64,000 nt of DNA, taken from a bacterium. Its GTDB lineage: Bacteria > UBA10199 > 2-02-FULL-44-16 > JAAZCA01. Below the pieces are notes generated by a model. The model searched no databases. It had not been told where the DNA came from and was given only the letters and a program-made list of their open reading frames with translations. The first letter of the stretch is position 1. Each line of letters starts with the position of its first letter. The stretch spans positions 62,001 through 126,000 of the forward strand of contig JAJZQH010000002.1 of NCBI GenBank assembly GCA_021810905.1, written 5' to 3'. Positions 55,962 through 64,000 of the stretch are shown in pieces. The translations under genes were made by a program, and so were the position numbers.

Positions 55962-57296
55962 TCACTGCAGGATGGTGCGTTCAAGGTGGGCGATGTCGCT
56001 CTGGATCCGGTTGTCTGTTTCCAGGAGTTTCTCGATCTTGCGGCATGCGTGCATTACGGTGGTGTGATCCTTGCCGCCGAACTTTCCGCCGATTTCAGGG
56101 AAAGAGGAGCGAACGTGCTTCTTGCAGAGATACATGGCGACCTGTCTCGGATATGCAAGCGCCCTTACGCGGCGAGGGGACTTTAGATCCGAGATGTTGA
56201 GGTTGTAATATTCCGCAACCGTTTTCTGTATGGATTCTATAGAACATGACTGATCCCTGTCGCGGATACTGCTGCCCAGCACTTCCCTGGCGAGTTCAAC
56301 TGTGACCGACGCGCCGGTGAGAGAGGCAAAGGCGTTGATCCTGATGAGCGAACCCTCCAGCTCCCTTACGTTCGTTTTTATGGCGCTCGCCAGATACATA
56401 GCCACGGAATCGGGGCATTTGAGGTTCTGAGCCTCGGCCTTCTTTTTGAGTATCGCGATGCGCGTCTCAAGATCCGGCGCCTGTATGTCCGCGATGAGGC
56501 CCCACTCGAATCTGGAGCGCAACCTCGCTTCTATGCCCTGGATGTCTTTTGGCAGCTTGTCGCTCGTAAGCACGATCTGTTTTTGAGCTTCATGGAGCGC
56601 GTTGAAGGTGTGGAAGAATTCTTCCTGGGTGCATTCCTTGCCGCCCAGAAACTGTACGTCGTCTATGAGGAGCACATCGCACCTGTCACGGTACTTCTTT
56701 CTGAAATCCGGCATCTTCTCGTAGCGAAGCGCGTTGATCATCTCGTTCATGAATTTTTCGGCGCTCACGTAGATGATCTGTATCTGCGGGTGCCTGTTTG
56801 AGACCTCAAGGCCGATGGCGTGCAGCAGGTGGGTCTTGCCAAGCCCAACGCCGCCGTACAGGAAGAGCGGATTATAATGCCCTCCGGGCAGATCGGACAC
56901 GGCCTTGCAAGCCGCATGCGCAAACTGATTTGCGCTGCCCACCACGAATCTATCAAACGTATATTTCTGATTGAGCGAATCCACCGTCCTGGCGCGAGGA
57001 ACCGGAGGCGGCTGCGGGATCGGCGTTTCAGCTGAGGTGCGCGCCTCACCCCCTGTTTCGTCCTGGATATGAAACGAAAGCCTGCAGTTCTGCTCAGTGA
57101 TGCGGAAGAGCTCCTGAACGAGCAGCTCGCTGTAGTAATCGTTGATCCAGTCTGCAACGAACTTGTTGGGTACGGTGAGCGTGAAGGTGTTGTCGGAGAG
57201 CGAGGCCCCAGCGATCGGCTTAAACCACGTGCCGAAATTCAGCTCGCTTATTTTACCGCGAATATTCTCTTTGAGCTGATCGAGGATCGTATTCAT
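55962..57296 (-). CDS. dnaA: Chromosomal replication initiator protein DnaA
   Basis: Protein of 444 residues. Domain I starts MNTILDQLKENIRGKIS; AAA+ domain III has Walker A GGVGLGKTHLLHAIG and Walker B VLLIDDVQFLGG; domain IV has the DnaA signature GGKFGGKDHTTVMHACRK. Start ATG is at 57296 without an obvious Shine-Dalgarno sequence. DnaA boxes 20 bases upstream overlap its probable promoter, which suggests autoregulation. Transcribed away from rpmH. Confidence 0.97.
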   Translation of the reverse strand: MNTILDQLKENIRGKISELNFGTWFKPIAGASLSDNTFTLTVPNKFVADWINDYYSELLVQELFRITEQNCRLSFHIQDETGGEARTSAETPIPQPPPVPRARTVDSLNQKYTFDRFVVGSANQFAHAACKAVSDLPGGHYNPLFLYGGVGLGKTHLLHAIGLEVSNRHPQIQIIYVSAEKFMNEMINALRYEKMPDFRKKYRDRCDVLLIDDVQFLGGKECTQEEFFHTFNALHEAQKQIVLTSDKLPKDIQGIEARLRSRFEWGLIADIQAPDLETRIAILKKKAEAQNLKCPDSVAMYLASAIKTNVRELEGSLIRINAFASLTGASVTVELAREVLGSSIRDRDQSCSIESIQKTVAEYYNLNISDLKSPRRVRALAYPRQVAMYLCKKHVRSSFPEIGGKFGGKDHTTVMHACRKIEKLLETDNRIQSDIAHLERTILQ

Positions 57297-57316
57297 AAGG
57301 AGAATAATTCACAATG

Positions 57317-57336
57317 TTATCCACATCTGTGGATAA
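57317..57336. promoter_or_regulatory. Inverted pair of perfect DnaA boxes
   Basis: TTATCCACA (57317-57325), two bases, TGTGGATAA (57328-57336). Both match the DnaA-box consensus TTATNCACA. Between dnaA and rpmH, as at many bacterial origins. The rest of 57337-57680 has an AT-rich run (57541-57600) and a palindrome ACGTGA-CGA-TCACGT at 57504-57518; no further perfect box was seen. Confidence 0.85.
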
Positions 57337-57681
57337 CTCGGAAACGCCTGCCTTTCTCAGCTTTGAACTATCCAACCGGTATTCGACGATCCGACGTAGA
57401 GGTGGAGGTTAAGAACAATGTGCGAGACTTCTGAAAGAGGGGATCGATAGTCGGTTGTTGAAGTCATGTTCAAAAAGTATTCCCGCGAAAAATTTCAGTG
57501 ACTACGTGACGATCACGTCTAGTGTGAAGGCATTCTTGTTTGCAAGAAAAAAGATCGAAAAAATTTTTCAGCGCCAACCCATCATCAACCAAGGAAATTT
57601 CGCCTTGACTCCCAATCTTAAAAATGGCTGTATCGCGGCGCTTTCAGAATGTGCGCGACGTTAAGAAGGAACTGTTTATGA

Positions 57682-57706
57682 TGACGGCAATTAGCCGTCA
57701 TTTTTT
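57682..57706 (+). terminator. Rho-independent terminator upstream of rpmH
   Basis: TGACGGC, 5-base loop, GCCGTCA, then TTTTTT. No gene ends just before it, so it would stop a transcript arising in the origin region (small RNA or attenuated rpmH leader). Confidence 0.75.
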
Positions 57707-57757
57707 GACTCAAGGTTAAACGCGTAGTGGTATCGCCTTGTTGTTGAAGGAGAAGGT

Positions 57758-57898
57758 ATGAAGAGAACGTTTCAGCCCAGCAAACGCAAACGCAAGAACG
57801 TCCACGGATTCAGGCAGCGGATGAAGACCAAGGGCGGAAGAAAGGTGCTTGCGAGTCGTCGCAGCAAGGGCCGCAAGCGCGTTGGCGTAGAGGCCTAA
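57758..57898 (+). CDS. rpmH: Ribosomal protein bL34
   Basis: Protein of 46 residues, [18 protein letters not shown] and [15 protein letters not shown], the full family pattern. Ribosome-binding site GAAGGAGAAGGT. First gene of rpmH-rnpA-yidD-yidC, transcribed away from dnaA. Too short for many ORF callers. Confidence 0.97.
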   Translation: MKRTFQPSKRKRKNVHGFRQRMKTKGGRKVLASRRSKGRKRVGVEA

Positions 57899-57907
57899 AA
57901 CAAACCA

Positions 57908-58267
57908 ATGCAGCGGTTCGGCAAGGCGGCCAGGCTAAAGACACCGGAGGAGTTCGGCGAGGTGCGACGGCGGGGGACTGCCGCGCGCGCCGGTGTAATT
58001 GCCGTGGCCGTGCTTCCATCCGCGCAGCAGAGGCTAGGAATCGCGATCTCGCGGCGGGTGGGGAACGCCGTCGAGCGAAACCGCATCAAGAGAGTCGTGC
58101 GCGATTTTTTCAGGCGGCACAGGGGGCTCTTTCCCGAGGGCGATTGCGTGGTAATACCGGCTGCGGGCGCAGGCGGGCGCAGCAACGACGATATTCGCGC
58201 CGGGATCGAGAAGGCGCTGAATCTTCTAGCAAAAAAACTTGAACATAACCGACGCCAACCAGGATGA
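57908..58267 (+). CDS. rnpA: Ribonuclease P protein component
   Basis: Protein of 119 residues, RNase P protein: RLGIAISRRVGNAVERNRIKRVVRDFFR is the RNR-type signature. Begins nine bases after rpmH; its stop overlaps the yidD start (ATGA). It pairs with the RNase P RNA, which is not in this window, to mature tRNA 5' ends. Confidence 0.96.
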   Translation: MQRFGKAARLKTPEEFGEVRRRGTAARAGVIAVAVLPSAQQRLGIAISRRVGNAVERNRIKRVVRDFFRRHRGLFPEGDCVVIPAAGAGGRSNDDIRAGIEKALNLLAKKLEHNRRQPG

Positions 58268-58494
58268 GAGCAATCCTAATAGCAATCTTTAAGGCCTATC
58301 GCTACGTGGGCTCACCGGCCTTCTGGGCGCTTGGAGCCAGGTGCCGTTTTCACCCTTCGTGTTCGCAATATGCAATAATGGCGCTCTCCCAGCACAAGCT
58401 CGTGAAGGCCTCCAGCCTCATCGCCAGAAGGCTGCTTCGGTGCGGGCCATGGAGCGAAGGCGGAGTGGATCCGGTGCCGGGCGATCACGCATGA
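58264..58494 (+). CDS. yidD: Membrane protein insertion efficiency factor YidD
   Basis: Protein of 76 residues. Signature CRFHPSCSQYAIMAL and RLLRCGPWSEGGVDPVP with conserved cysteines. Starts by ATGA overlap with rnpA. Small, membrane-associated by an amphipathic helix; helps YidC-dependent insertion. Confidence 0.95.
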   Translation: MRAILIAIFKAYRYVGSPAFWALGARCRFHPSCSQYAIMALSQHKLVKASSLIARRLLRCGPWSEGGVDPVPGDHA

Positions 58495-58505
58495 AAGGAT
58501 AGAAG

Positions 58506-60206
58506 ATGAAATCAGAATATCGCGCAATGCTTGCTGTAGGGCTCTCGGCGGTCTTCTTTCTCCTGTGGTACACGGTGATAAACCCGGCGAAGAAGGATGC
58601 AAACCCCCCGGCCGCACCTGCGGCCCAGGCGGTTGAGGCAACGAAATCGATTGAGGCCGCAGCTCCGGCTGTGACAGAGAGTTCCGCAGGCAAAGAGGCA
58701 TCTGCGGCCTTGGCCGATCCGCAGGCAAGGATTCCGTTTGTGACGTCTATGCTCAAGAACAGCCTCGTTGAGGCGGATGTTACAAATGATGGCGGTGTGG
58801 TCACGAGCTGGCGGGTGCTCGACTACAGGCAGACCACTGACCCGAAAAGCCCGCCGATCGACTTGGCATTGAGCGAGCAAGGCATTCCCGCCCCGCTCTC
58901 GCTTTCGCTCGACAGCGCCTCGCTCGGCATTCCGGAGAGGCCGCGTTTTGAGGTCGTGGAATCGAGCGACTCAAAGGTTGTGCTGCGCTGGCGTTCGCAA
59001 AAGATCGAACTCACGAAGACGATCTCACTCAAGCCGGATAGCTATTCAGCAGATGTCTCGATAGACGTGCAGAACCGTTCGTCCGAGCCGATAACCATCA
59101 GGCCCACGCTCGATTGGAGCGGCGTAAATCTCCCGCAGAAAAAGAAGGGCGGGCCCTTCAGTTTTCTCACCGGACAGCAGGTAGACATCAGGCAGCCGGT
59201 ATTTTTCGTGGACGGCAAGGCCCATCGCCCGAAGGACGTACAGAAGCTTACAAAGCCGCAATCTTCCACGGGCGCGGTCTACTGGGCCGGCATAGAGAGC
59301 CGCTATTTCCTCAGTGCAATAATACCCAGGGTGCAGGGTGATGGGCTTGCGGCTGAGTACGGCAACGCAGGGCAGCCCGCTGATGCGCAGGCTGCGCAGG
59401 GGCTATGGGCCGGCGTGTCGCTTCCGCCGACCGCGGTGCCGCCCGGAGGCGGCTACAAATCCGGGTTCTCTGTGTACGCGGGGCCAAAGGAGATGAACCT
59501 GCTCAAGGCTATGGGCGTGCGTCTCGAGGAGGCGATCGATTACGGCTGGTTCACTGTGATCGCGATACCGATCCTCTATCTGCTCCAGTTCTTCTACGGC
59601 GTTGTCCGCAACTACGGCATCGCCATCATACTGCTCACGATATTCGTTAAACTACTGCTCCATCCGGTCAACGTGCGCTCTCTCAAATCCATGAAGGCGA
59701 TGCAGCAGTTGCAGCCGCGCCTCAAGGAGCTCCAGAAAAAATACAAGGACGACAAACAGCGCCTTAACGCGGAGACCATGCAGCTCTTCCGCGCACACAA
59801 GGTGAACCCGATGGGGGGGTGCCTGCCAATGCTCCTGCAGCTGCCCATCTACATCGCGCTGTACAAAGTGCTGTGGAGCTCAATTGAGCTCTATCACGCG
59901 CCGTTCTTCTGGTTCTATCAAGACCTCTCCGCTCCCGACCCGTATCTCATCACGCCGATCCTGCTCGGCATCTTCATGGTGGCGCAGCAGTTGCTCACCC
60001 CATCCGCGTCAGCCGATCCGGCGCAGAAGAAGATGATGATGTTCATGCCGATCATGTTTACCGGCTTCATGCTCTTCCTCCCCGTGGGACTGGTGATCTA
60101 CATCCTGGTCAACACCGGCATGAGCGTGACGCAGCAATGGATGTACAACAAGGGGATCGGTTTCATGGACCTCATCCGAGGTCGCCTGGGCGCAAAGCCA
60201 GCATAG
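58506..60206 (+). CDS. yidC: Membrane protein insertase YidC
   Basis: Protein of 566 residues, the long Gram-negative form. N-terminal membrane helix (AVGLSAVFFLLWYTVI), large periplasmic domain (about 30-340), then the conserved five-helix core with the NYGIAIILLTIFVKLLLHPVN, GGCLPMLLQLPIYIALYKVL and FMPIMFTGFMLFLPVGLVIYILVN segments. Last gene of the rpmH group. Confidence 0.97.
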   Translation: MKSEYRAMLAVGLSAVFFLLWYTVINPAKKDANPPAAPAAQAVEATKSIEAAAPAVTESSAGKEASAALADPQARIPFVTSMLKNSLVEADVTNDGGVVTSWRVLDYRQTTDPKSPPIDLALSEQGIPAPLSLSLDSASLGIPERPRFEVVESSDSKVVLRWRSQKIELTKTISLKPDSYSADVSIDVQNRSSEPITIRPTLDWSGVNLPQKKKGGPFSFLTGQQVDIRQPVFFVDGKAHRPKDVQKLTKPQSSTGAVYWAGIESRYFLSAIIPRVQGDGLAAEYGNAGQPADAQAAQGLWAGVSLPPTAVPPGGGYKSGFSVYAGPKEMNLLKAMGVRLEEAIDYGWFTVIAIPILYLLQFFYGVVRNYGIAIILLTIFVKLLLHPVNVRSLKSMKAMQQLQPRLKELQKKYKDDKQRLNAETMQLFRAHKVNPMGGCLPMLLQLPIYIALYKVLWSSIELYHAPFFWFYQDLSAPDPYLITPILLGIFMVAQQLLTPSASADPAQKKMMMFMPIMFTGFMLFLPVGLVIYILVNTGMSVTQQWMYNKGIGFMDLIRGRLGAKPA

Positions 60207-60216
60207 ATCCTCGAGT

Positions 60217-60275
60217 GTCATTGCGGGCCCGAAGGGCGAAGCCTGCCCGCCGGCAGGCAATCTCCCGTGGCCGGA
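60217..60275. repeat. TGTCATTGCG-type dispersed repeat
   Basis: TGTCATTGCGGGCCCGAAGG ... GCCCGCCGGCAGGC ... AATCTCCCGTGG, a long member of the same type that is inserted in frame in kinase 2 (32371). Here it lies between genes. Confidence 0.65.
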
Positions 60276-60290
60276 CGTGAAAAAACCACG

Positions 60291-60315
60291 CAACTTTTTC
60301 CCGTATCGCCGATAA
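60291..60315 (+). promoter_or_regulatory. Sigma-28-like promoter motif
   Basis: CAAC, 13 bases, GCCGATAA, 55 bases before the ATG at 60371. Same class as the sites at 4328 and 8335, with spacing shorter by one or two bases. Confidence 0.5.
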
Positions 60316-60370
60316 CAGATAAAGATCGACAGTTTTTTCAGGCCGGCCCTGTTGGCTATGGGAGAGGATT

Positions 60371-62497
60371 ATGACCGTTACGGCATTTCCAGCGGGGATG
60401 TGTTCACCGCTTCAGATCGAGAGCGCTTCGCTTGAGGCGCTTGCGCCGGACGTTGCCGGCTATATCGAAAATGAAGACGCGCAAAATCTGCAGGGCCTGT
60501 TAGATTTTTACGACATCCCCCCGGACCTGCAGCCCGAGGCTGTGAGACAACTCGCGTTTGGATATGGGCTCAGCGATCCTCCGAACTGGAGATACGACTC
60601 TGCAAAGGTGGAGCGCGTTGCAGACCAGCTCGTGCGCCGCACGCCGGATCAACAGGCGGCGCGGGAGGAAATTCTGGCGCAGTTCAGTCTGTTGAATGGA
60701 GCGCGGCCTGCGGATGCGTTCGACGAGGCGAATTTGCATGCCATCCTCCCGCGACTCGCGCCGGACGATCAACGGAGGGCCGTGCTCGCCATCTCCAATG
60801 TCATGGTGCATGAAGAAGATGACAGAGTGCTCAGTCGTGCGCTGGACGCACTTGAGCGGAATGCCAGGTATTTGAAACCGCGGGATTATATGGACGTGGT
60901 ACAAAATATTCTCGGAATTTTTGCGCTAAGCCACACAGATAATATCAGGTTGGTCAGCCTCATGGCGGCCAACGTGCTCACGGCCTTTTTCGATCACCTT
61001 TTAACGAAACTTGAGTCCGCGGAGCTGTTGGAACTGGCTCATGTTGCGCAAAGGATTGCGGAGCGGATCGATCGGTATTCTGTGGAATTCGACTGTCTCT
61101 GTTCGGCGAGCGGGATGCTTACGGCGATAGTTTCAGGTCGTGATGAAGGGGTAACGAGATTAAGACAGGAGCAGTGCGATCGCCTCAAAGTGATGGAGAG
61201 GGCGATTAAGGCGATGACATCGAACAGGGCTGCCTGCACTCCGGTAGAGACCGGGTCGATTGCCCTCAAAAAAGCCAATCTTGAGTTCGCGGGATTTAGA
61301 CAGCTTGGAGGCTCGCGATATTTCGAGCGCAACGGATTTCTCGTTCACGTTGGAGAGGACGGTCAAACGGAGGTCTTCACGAGCGGTCCTCATAACTTGC
61401 GACTTCATAAAGCCGAGGGTTTCAGGAGCGACAAAGACGAACTCAAAATTCTCTATCGCGCTGGGAAAAAGATCGATGGCGGGCGGCGCTGGATACCGGT
61501 TCACGAAATCGGCTCAATACGAGCAATACGCGATGAACGAACAGGTCCAGAACGAGAGCTTTCGTTTGATTTTGTGAAGTACGCGAGAGCGATTCCGATC
61601 GAGAGGCAGCTCCTTGATTCAGGGTTTCAGGAGGATCCTGGAACAAATGGGATCTTCCGCGGGAAGTTCGGTACGGACGAGGCGATTGTCTGTGTGTACG
61701 GTGGAGAGGTGTGGTTTGTCGGGCTTTCGCTGGACATCAGACACAGGCGCTATCAGTCCGTTGATACGGAATTTGCTGCAGATCTGGGTGATGGATTTAA
61801 AATGCGCAGGGGCTCCGCGGAAGTCAGCGTTGGAAGGCTGGGCGTTGAGGGAATCAGGTTGATCGGTCCGATAGAGGATGTGCCCGGAGATATCGTCGGG
61901 CAGGCGGAGGAGGCGTTCGACGATCCTTCTACGGGCTTTATGTATGGAGGCGTCAATCCTACGGAGAGAATTCGATCGCTTCGGACCCTGAACGGCTATC
62001 CGATCGCTACGATCGAAGAAGCGATGCCCGAAGGAAGCGGACCGCTGATCGAAGTCATGGCCAACAATAACGACTGGGTACTGAGCCACGGCCTGACGCA
62101 TCAGCAGTTAGCGCAAGATCTGAATTACGCACGCTGGGTTAGCGCCAACACGGAGGCCGTGGAGGATTCTAATCCTGAGCGCTATTTTCAGAGGCGAGGG
62201 GCCGGCGATTTTTATGATCAGGAGATCGCGAATACAGAGTTTGGAAATTTAGGGGACGTGCATGAGTTTGTCCTGTACGGACAACGCTTCATAACAATTA
62301 CTTCAGATCGGCATGTTGCTCAGGGCTCGCCTTTCCGCGACGGCCTTCGAGGGAGTCGTAAGATCATGGTCGTAAATATGGACGCCAGGAAGCTGGTCGT
62401 CTTTGACGAAATCCTTTCGGACTTGATCGGCAGATACGGAGTCTATAACGAAATTCCCCCTCAGCAGATCGCCGAGGTATTCGGGCTTATTCCTTGA
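60371..62497 (+). CDS. Large protein of unknown function
   Basis: Protein of 708 residues, ATG after GGGAGAGGATT. I recognise no family. Residues 1-290 look alpha-helical, HEAT- or TPR-like; 300-560 look beta-rich with two similar-looking blocks (LGGSRYFERNGFLVHVGEDGQ and NGIFRGKFGTDEAIVCVYGG). The C-terminal part is mixed (YGQRFITITSDRHVAQG). No signal peptide or membrane helix. It shares the promoter class of the transglutaminase-associated and protease genes, suggesting it belongs to the same regulon despite lying beyond the origin. Its 3' end overlaps the gatE stop on the other strand by 11 bases. Confidence 0.7.
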   Translation: MTVTAFPAGMCSPLQIESASLEALAPDVAGYIENEDAQNLQGLLDFYDIPPDLQPEAVRQLAFGYGLSDPPNWRYDSAKVERVADQLVRRTPDQQAAREEILAQFSLLNGARPADAFDEANLHAILPRLAPDDQRRAVLAISNVMVHEEDDRVLSRALDALERNARYLKPRDYMDVVQNILGIFALSHTDNIRLVSLMAANVLTAFFDHLLTKLESAELLELAHVAQRIAERIDRYSVEFDCLCSASGMLTAIVSGRDEGVTRLRQEQCDRLKVMERAIKAMTSNRAACTPVETGSIALKKANLEFAGFRQLGGSRYFERNGFLVHVGEDGQTEVFTSGPHNLRLHKAEGFRSDKDELKILYRAGKKIDGGRRWIPVHEIGSIRAIRDERTGPERELSFDFVKYARAIPIERQLLDSGFQEDPGTNGIFRGKFGTDEAIVCVYGGEVWFVGLSLDIRHRRYQSVDTEFAADLGDGFKMRRGSAEVSVGRLGVEGIRLIGPIEDVPGDIVGQAEEAFDDPSTGFMYGGVNPTERIRSLRTLNGYPIATIEEAMPEGSGPLIEVMANNNDWVLSHGLTHQQLAQDLNYARWVSANTEAVEDSNPERYFQRRGAGDFYDQEIANTEFGNLGDVHEFVLYGQRFITITSDRHVAQGSPFRDGLRGSRKIMVVNMDARKLVVFDEILSDLIGRYGVYNEIPPQQIAEVFGLIP

Positions 62498-64000
62498 TGG
62501 AAGAGATGAGCGAGGAGATTTCCAGCGCCGGATCGGCGGTGATTGCCTTGAGGACGGGTTCGTAATTTTTCTGTGGGACTTTTTCCGATAAGAGCTTCGT
62601 CGCCAGCTCGATCCAGGTGCGGTCGTCGATTTTATCCACCGAAATTCCCTGCCTGCCCAGGCTGCGTACCGCTTGCCCCATGAGCCTGCCAACGAGCTTC
62701 ATGTCGATTTTCTGCCTTGCGAGTTCGTCTACGAGCTTGATGCGCGGCGAGAGCGCAAGATCGGCGATCGCGTCCTCAGGAATCCCGTATGAGCGGAAGC
62801 GCTCCTCAATTTTGTACGTCGGTTCCGGCAGCGCATTGCGTATCCGTTCGACCCTTTCTGCTGCGATGCGGACCGGTGGATGATCCGTGTCCGGATACAT
62901 GCGATCCGCACCCGGGAGTATGCGCTCGAAGTCGGTGAGCCCGTCGCGCAGGTGCTGCCGCGTTTCGCATGGCACGCCGTCGCACGCCTCGACGATGCGG
63001 TTTTTGATCTCCGCGGTTGCGGTGATCGTATCTCCCTCCGGCCCCCATACGATCACTCCGACGTCCTGCGGCCCGAGCTTGAGCGCCAGACGAATTGCGC
63101 GGCTGTCGATGTGGTTGCGCGTATATTCCGGGTAGTTGTCCGTATGAAAAAGATTGGGAATTTCATCGAGGCATGCGATCACGCGCACCCTGCCCGCAAG
63201 TTCCGAAGAAAACATCCTGCCAGGCTGCGTGGGCGTATTGAGTATGCCCGAAAGTCCAACGAGCTTGATCGCGCGTATGCGATGCCCTTTTGCGATCGCG
63301 TCTGAGAGAATGGGCGATCGCGAATTGCGCAGCACGTCGGTGATGTCTTCTTCAACCGCCTTGAGCGAATCCTGCGTGATCTTCCTGCGTTTGAGCTCGT
63401 CGCGAATCTCCAGCAGCGCTTTCTGCCTCAAGGCCTCGATTCGCGTGAGCGCCGGTATCAGCTGATAGCGCGGCACGCCCTTGATCTCCACGCGCCTGCC
63501 GCCCTCGATCGATACGTTTACGTCCTGCCTTACAGCGCCTATCCCGCGCCGCACTTTTCCTGATGCGCGCAAAAGCCTGCCGATGTGGCGCACGCCGCGC
63601 GCAGCCTCTTCGGGTGACTTGAAGCAGGCCTCGGTCACCACCTCGATGAGCGGCATGCCAAGGCGATCGGTTCTGAAATGTATGAAGTGGCCGGAGTCCT
63701 CGACCTCGCGGCACGCGTCTTCTTCTATGGAAAAATGCGAGACGCCGATTTTTTTTCCCTCGAACGGAATCGAGCCGTTGATGCCTACGATTCCGGTGCG
63801 CTGAAAACCCGTAGGAATAGAGCCGTCGAGGTACTGCTTGCGCGCGATGTGCATCTCATCGACGACCCCGCAACCGCAGAGGAGCGCGAGCTCTATGGCG
63901 ATTTCCAACGCCTGCTCGTTGATCGGGAACGGAGGAGTGTCGTCCATATCGTAAGTGCAGACGGACTCCTTGTTCAGGAGATAGACGATCTCCTTCTTTG
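62487..64000 (-). CDS. gatE: Glu-tRNA(Gln) amidotransferase subunit E-like protein (5' end outside window)
   Basis: At least 504 codons; the frame continues past the right edge (KEIVYLLNKESVCTYDMDD precedes the first internal ATG). GatB/GatE kinase domain parts: VVDEMHIARKQYLDGSIPTG, GFQRTGIVGINGS, RTDRLGMPLIEVVTE, VRQDVNVSI. A GAD-domain-like insert (about FSSELAGRVRVIACLDEI to WGPEGDTITATAEIKNR) and PGADRMYPDTDHPPVRI mark it as GatE rather than GatB. A helical Yqey-like tail ends ALEISSLISSIKE. GatE with GatD amidates Glu-tRNA(Gln). GatDE is known mainly from archaea; a bacterial copy beside oriC is unusual. gatD is not in the window. Confidence 0.88.
   Translation of the reverse strand, partial: KKEIVYLLNKESVCTYDMDDTPPFPINEQALEIAIELALLCGCGVVDEMHIARKQYLDGSIPTGFQRTGIVGINGSIPFEGKKIGVSHFSIEEDACREVEDSGHFIHFRTDRLGMPLIEVVTEACFKSPEEAARGVRHIGRLLRASGKVRRGIGAVRQDVNVSIEGGRRVEIKGVPRYQLIPALTRIEALRQKALLEIRDELKRRKITQDSLKAVEEDITDVLRNSRSPILSDAIAKGHRIRAIKLVGLSGILNTPTQPGRMFSSELAGRVRVIACLDEIPNLFHTDNYPEYTRNHIDSRAIRLALKLGPQDVGVIVWGPEGDTITATAEIKNRIVEACDGVPCETRQHLRDGLTDFERILPGADRMYPDTDHPPVRIAAERVERIRNALPEPTYKIEERFRSYGIPEDAIADLALSPRIKLVDELARQKIDMKLVGRLMGQAVRSLGRQGISVDKIDDRTWIELATKLLSEKVPQKNYEPVLKAITADPALEISSLISSIKE

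Noticed and set aside
55716-56186. ORFs across the dnaN-dnaA gap
   Set aside because: They read through both arms of a long inverted repeat and into dnaA antisense; not credible proteins.
57315-57413. Plus-strand ORF of 32 codons (MLSTSVDNSE...) over the DnaA boxes with an AGGAG-like sequence upstream
   Set aside because: The start is formed by the DnaA-box pair itself and the AGGAG is the complement of the dnaA start region; no conservation evidence.
57455-57664. 69-codon ORF in the origin region
   Set aside because: No ribosome-binding site, low-complexity Lys/Phe-rich composition, overlaps AT-rich origin DNA.

Overview
The window looks like the replication-origin region of an uncultivated Gram-negative bacterium. 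An accessory island fills roughly the left 46 kb and conserved housekeeping genes fill the rest. Gram-negative features are a TonB-dependent receptor with a signal peptide, Sec-type lipoproteins and many sigma-54 promoters. The mix of Ser/Thr kinases, PP2C phosphatases, sigma-54 activators, RHS proteins and FG-GAP proteases suggests a deltaproteobacterial or myxobacterial-like lineage. This is inferred from gene content only, since no database search was possible.

Layout. 1-8.9 kb: a sensor kinase (cut by the window edge), two large paralogues with a transglutaminase-like Cys-His-Asp motif, each divergent from a small Cys-containing protein gene, and a short histidine kinase. 9-15.5 kb: mini-RHS lipoprotein plus a small membrane partner, S8 protease lipoprotein, beta-helix surface protein. 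15.4-20.8 kb: Ser/Thr kinase-ATPase-TPR protein, a pseudokinase, and a divergent PP2C phosphatase. 20.8-28.1 kb: a central cassette of radical SAM/SPASM maturase, a 25-codon peptide gene, an oligopeptide-binding protein and a 41-codon ORF, with a divergent NtrC-type activator and a TonB receptor. 28.1-38.4 kb: a second copy of phosphatase, pseudokinase, kinase, protease and beta-helix gene; the phosphatase, pseudokinase and kinase are in mirror orientation to the first set. 38.4-46.2 kb: a decayed set on the minus strand (RHS and protease copies each with one in-frame TAG, a third intact RHS pair, gene fragments) and a second short histidine kinase. 46.3-50.5 kb: MFS transporter, Rsm22-like methyltransferase, pseudouridine synthase, DcrB/DUF1795-like protein. 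50.6-60.2 kb: gyrB, recF, dnaN and dnaA to the left and rpmH, rnpA, yidD and yidC to the right of a probable origin. 60.3-64 kb: a 708-residue unknown protein and an archaeal-type GatE (cut by the window edge).

How the island may work. Eight sigma-54 type sites (TGGCA-N6-TTGCT class) stand before the radical SAM gene, both short histidine kinases, both beta-helix genes and all three RHS genes. A second promoter class (CAAC-N13 to N15-GCCGATAA or GACGAAAA, similar to sigma-28 sites) stands before both small Cys-containing genes, all three proteases and the 708-residue protein. The island therefore looks like a two-tier regulon of secreted and surface proteins combined with kinase/phosphatase signalling and a probable modified-peptide (RiPP) pathway. 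The sites and genes can be read directly; the joint function is inference.

Limits: starts were chosen from ribosome-binding sites and paralogue alignment by eye. Families were recognised from motifs, not from searches.
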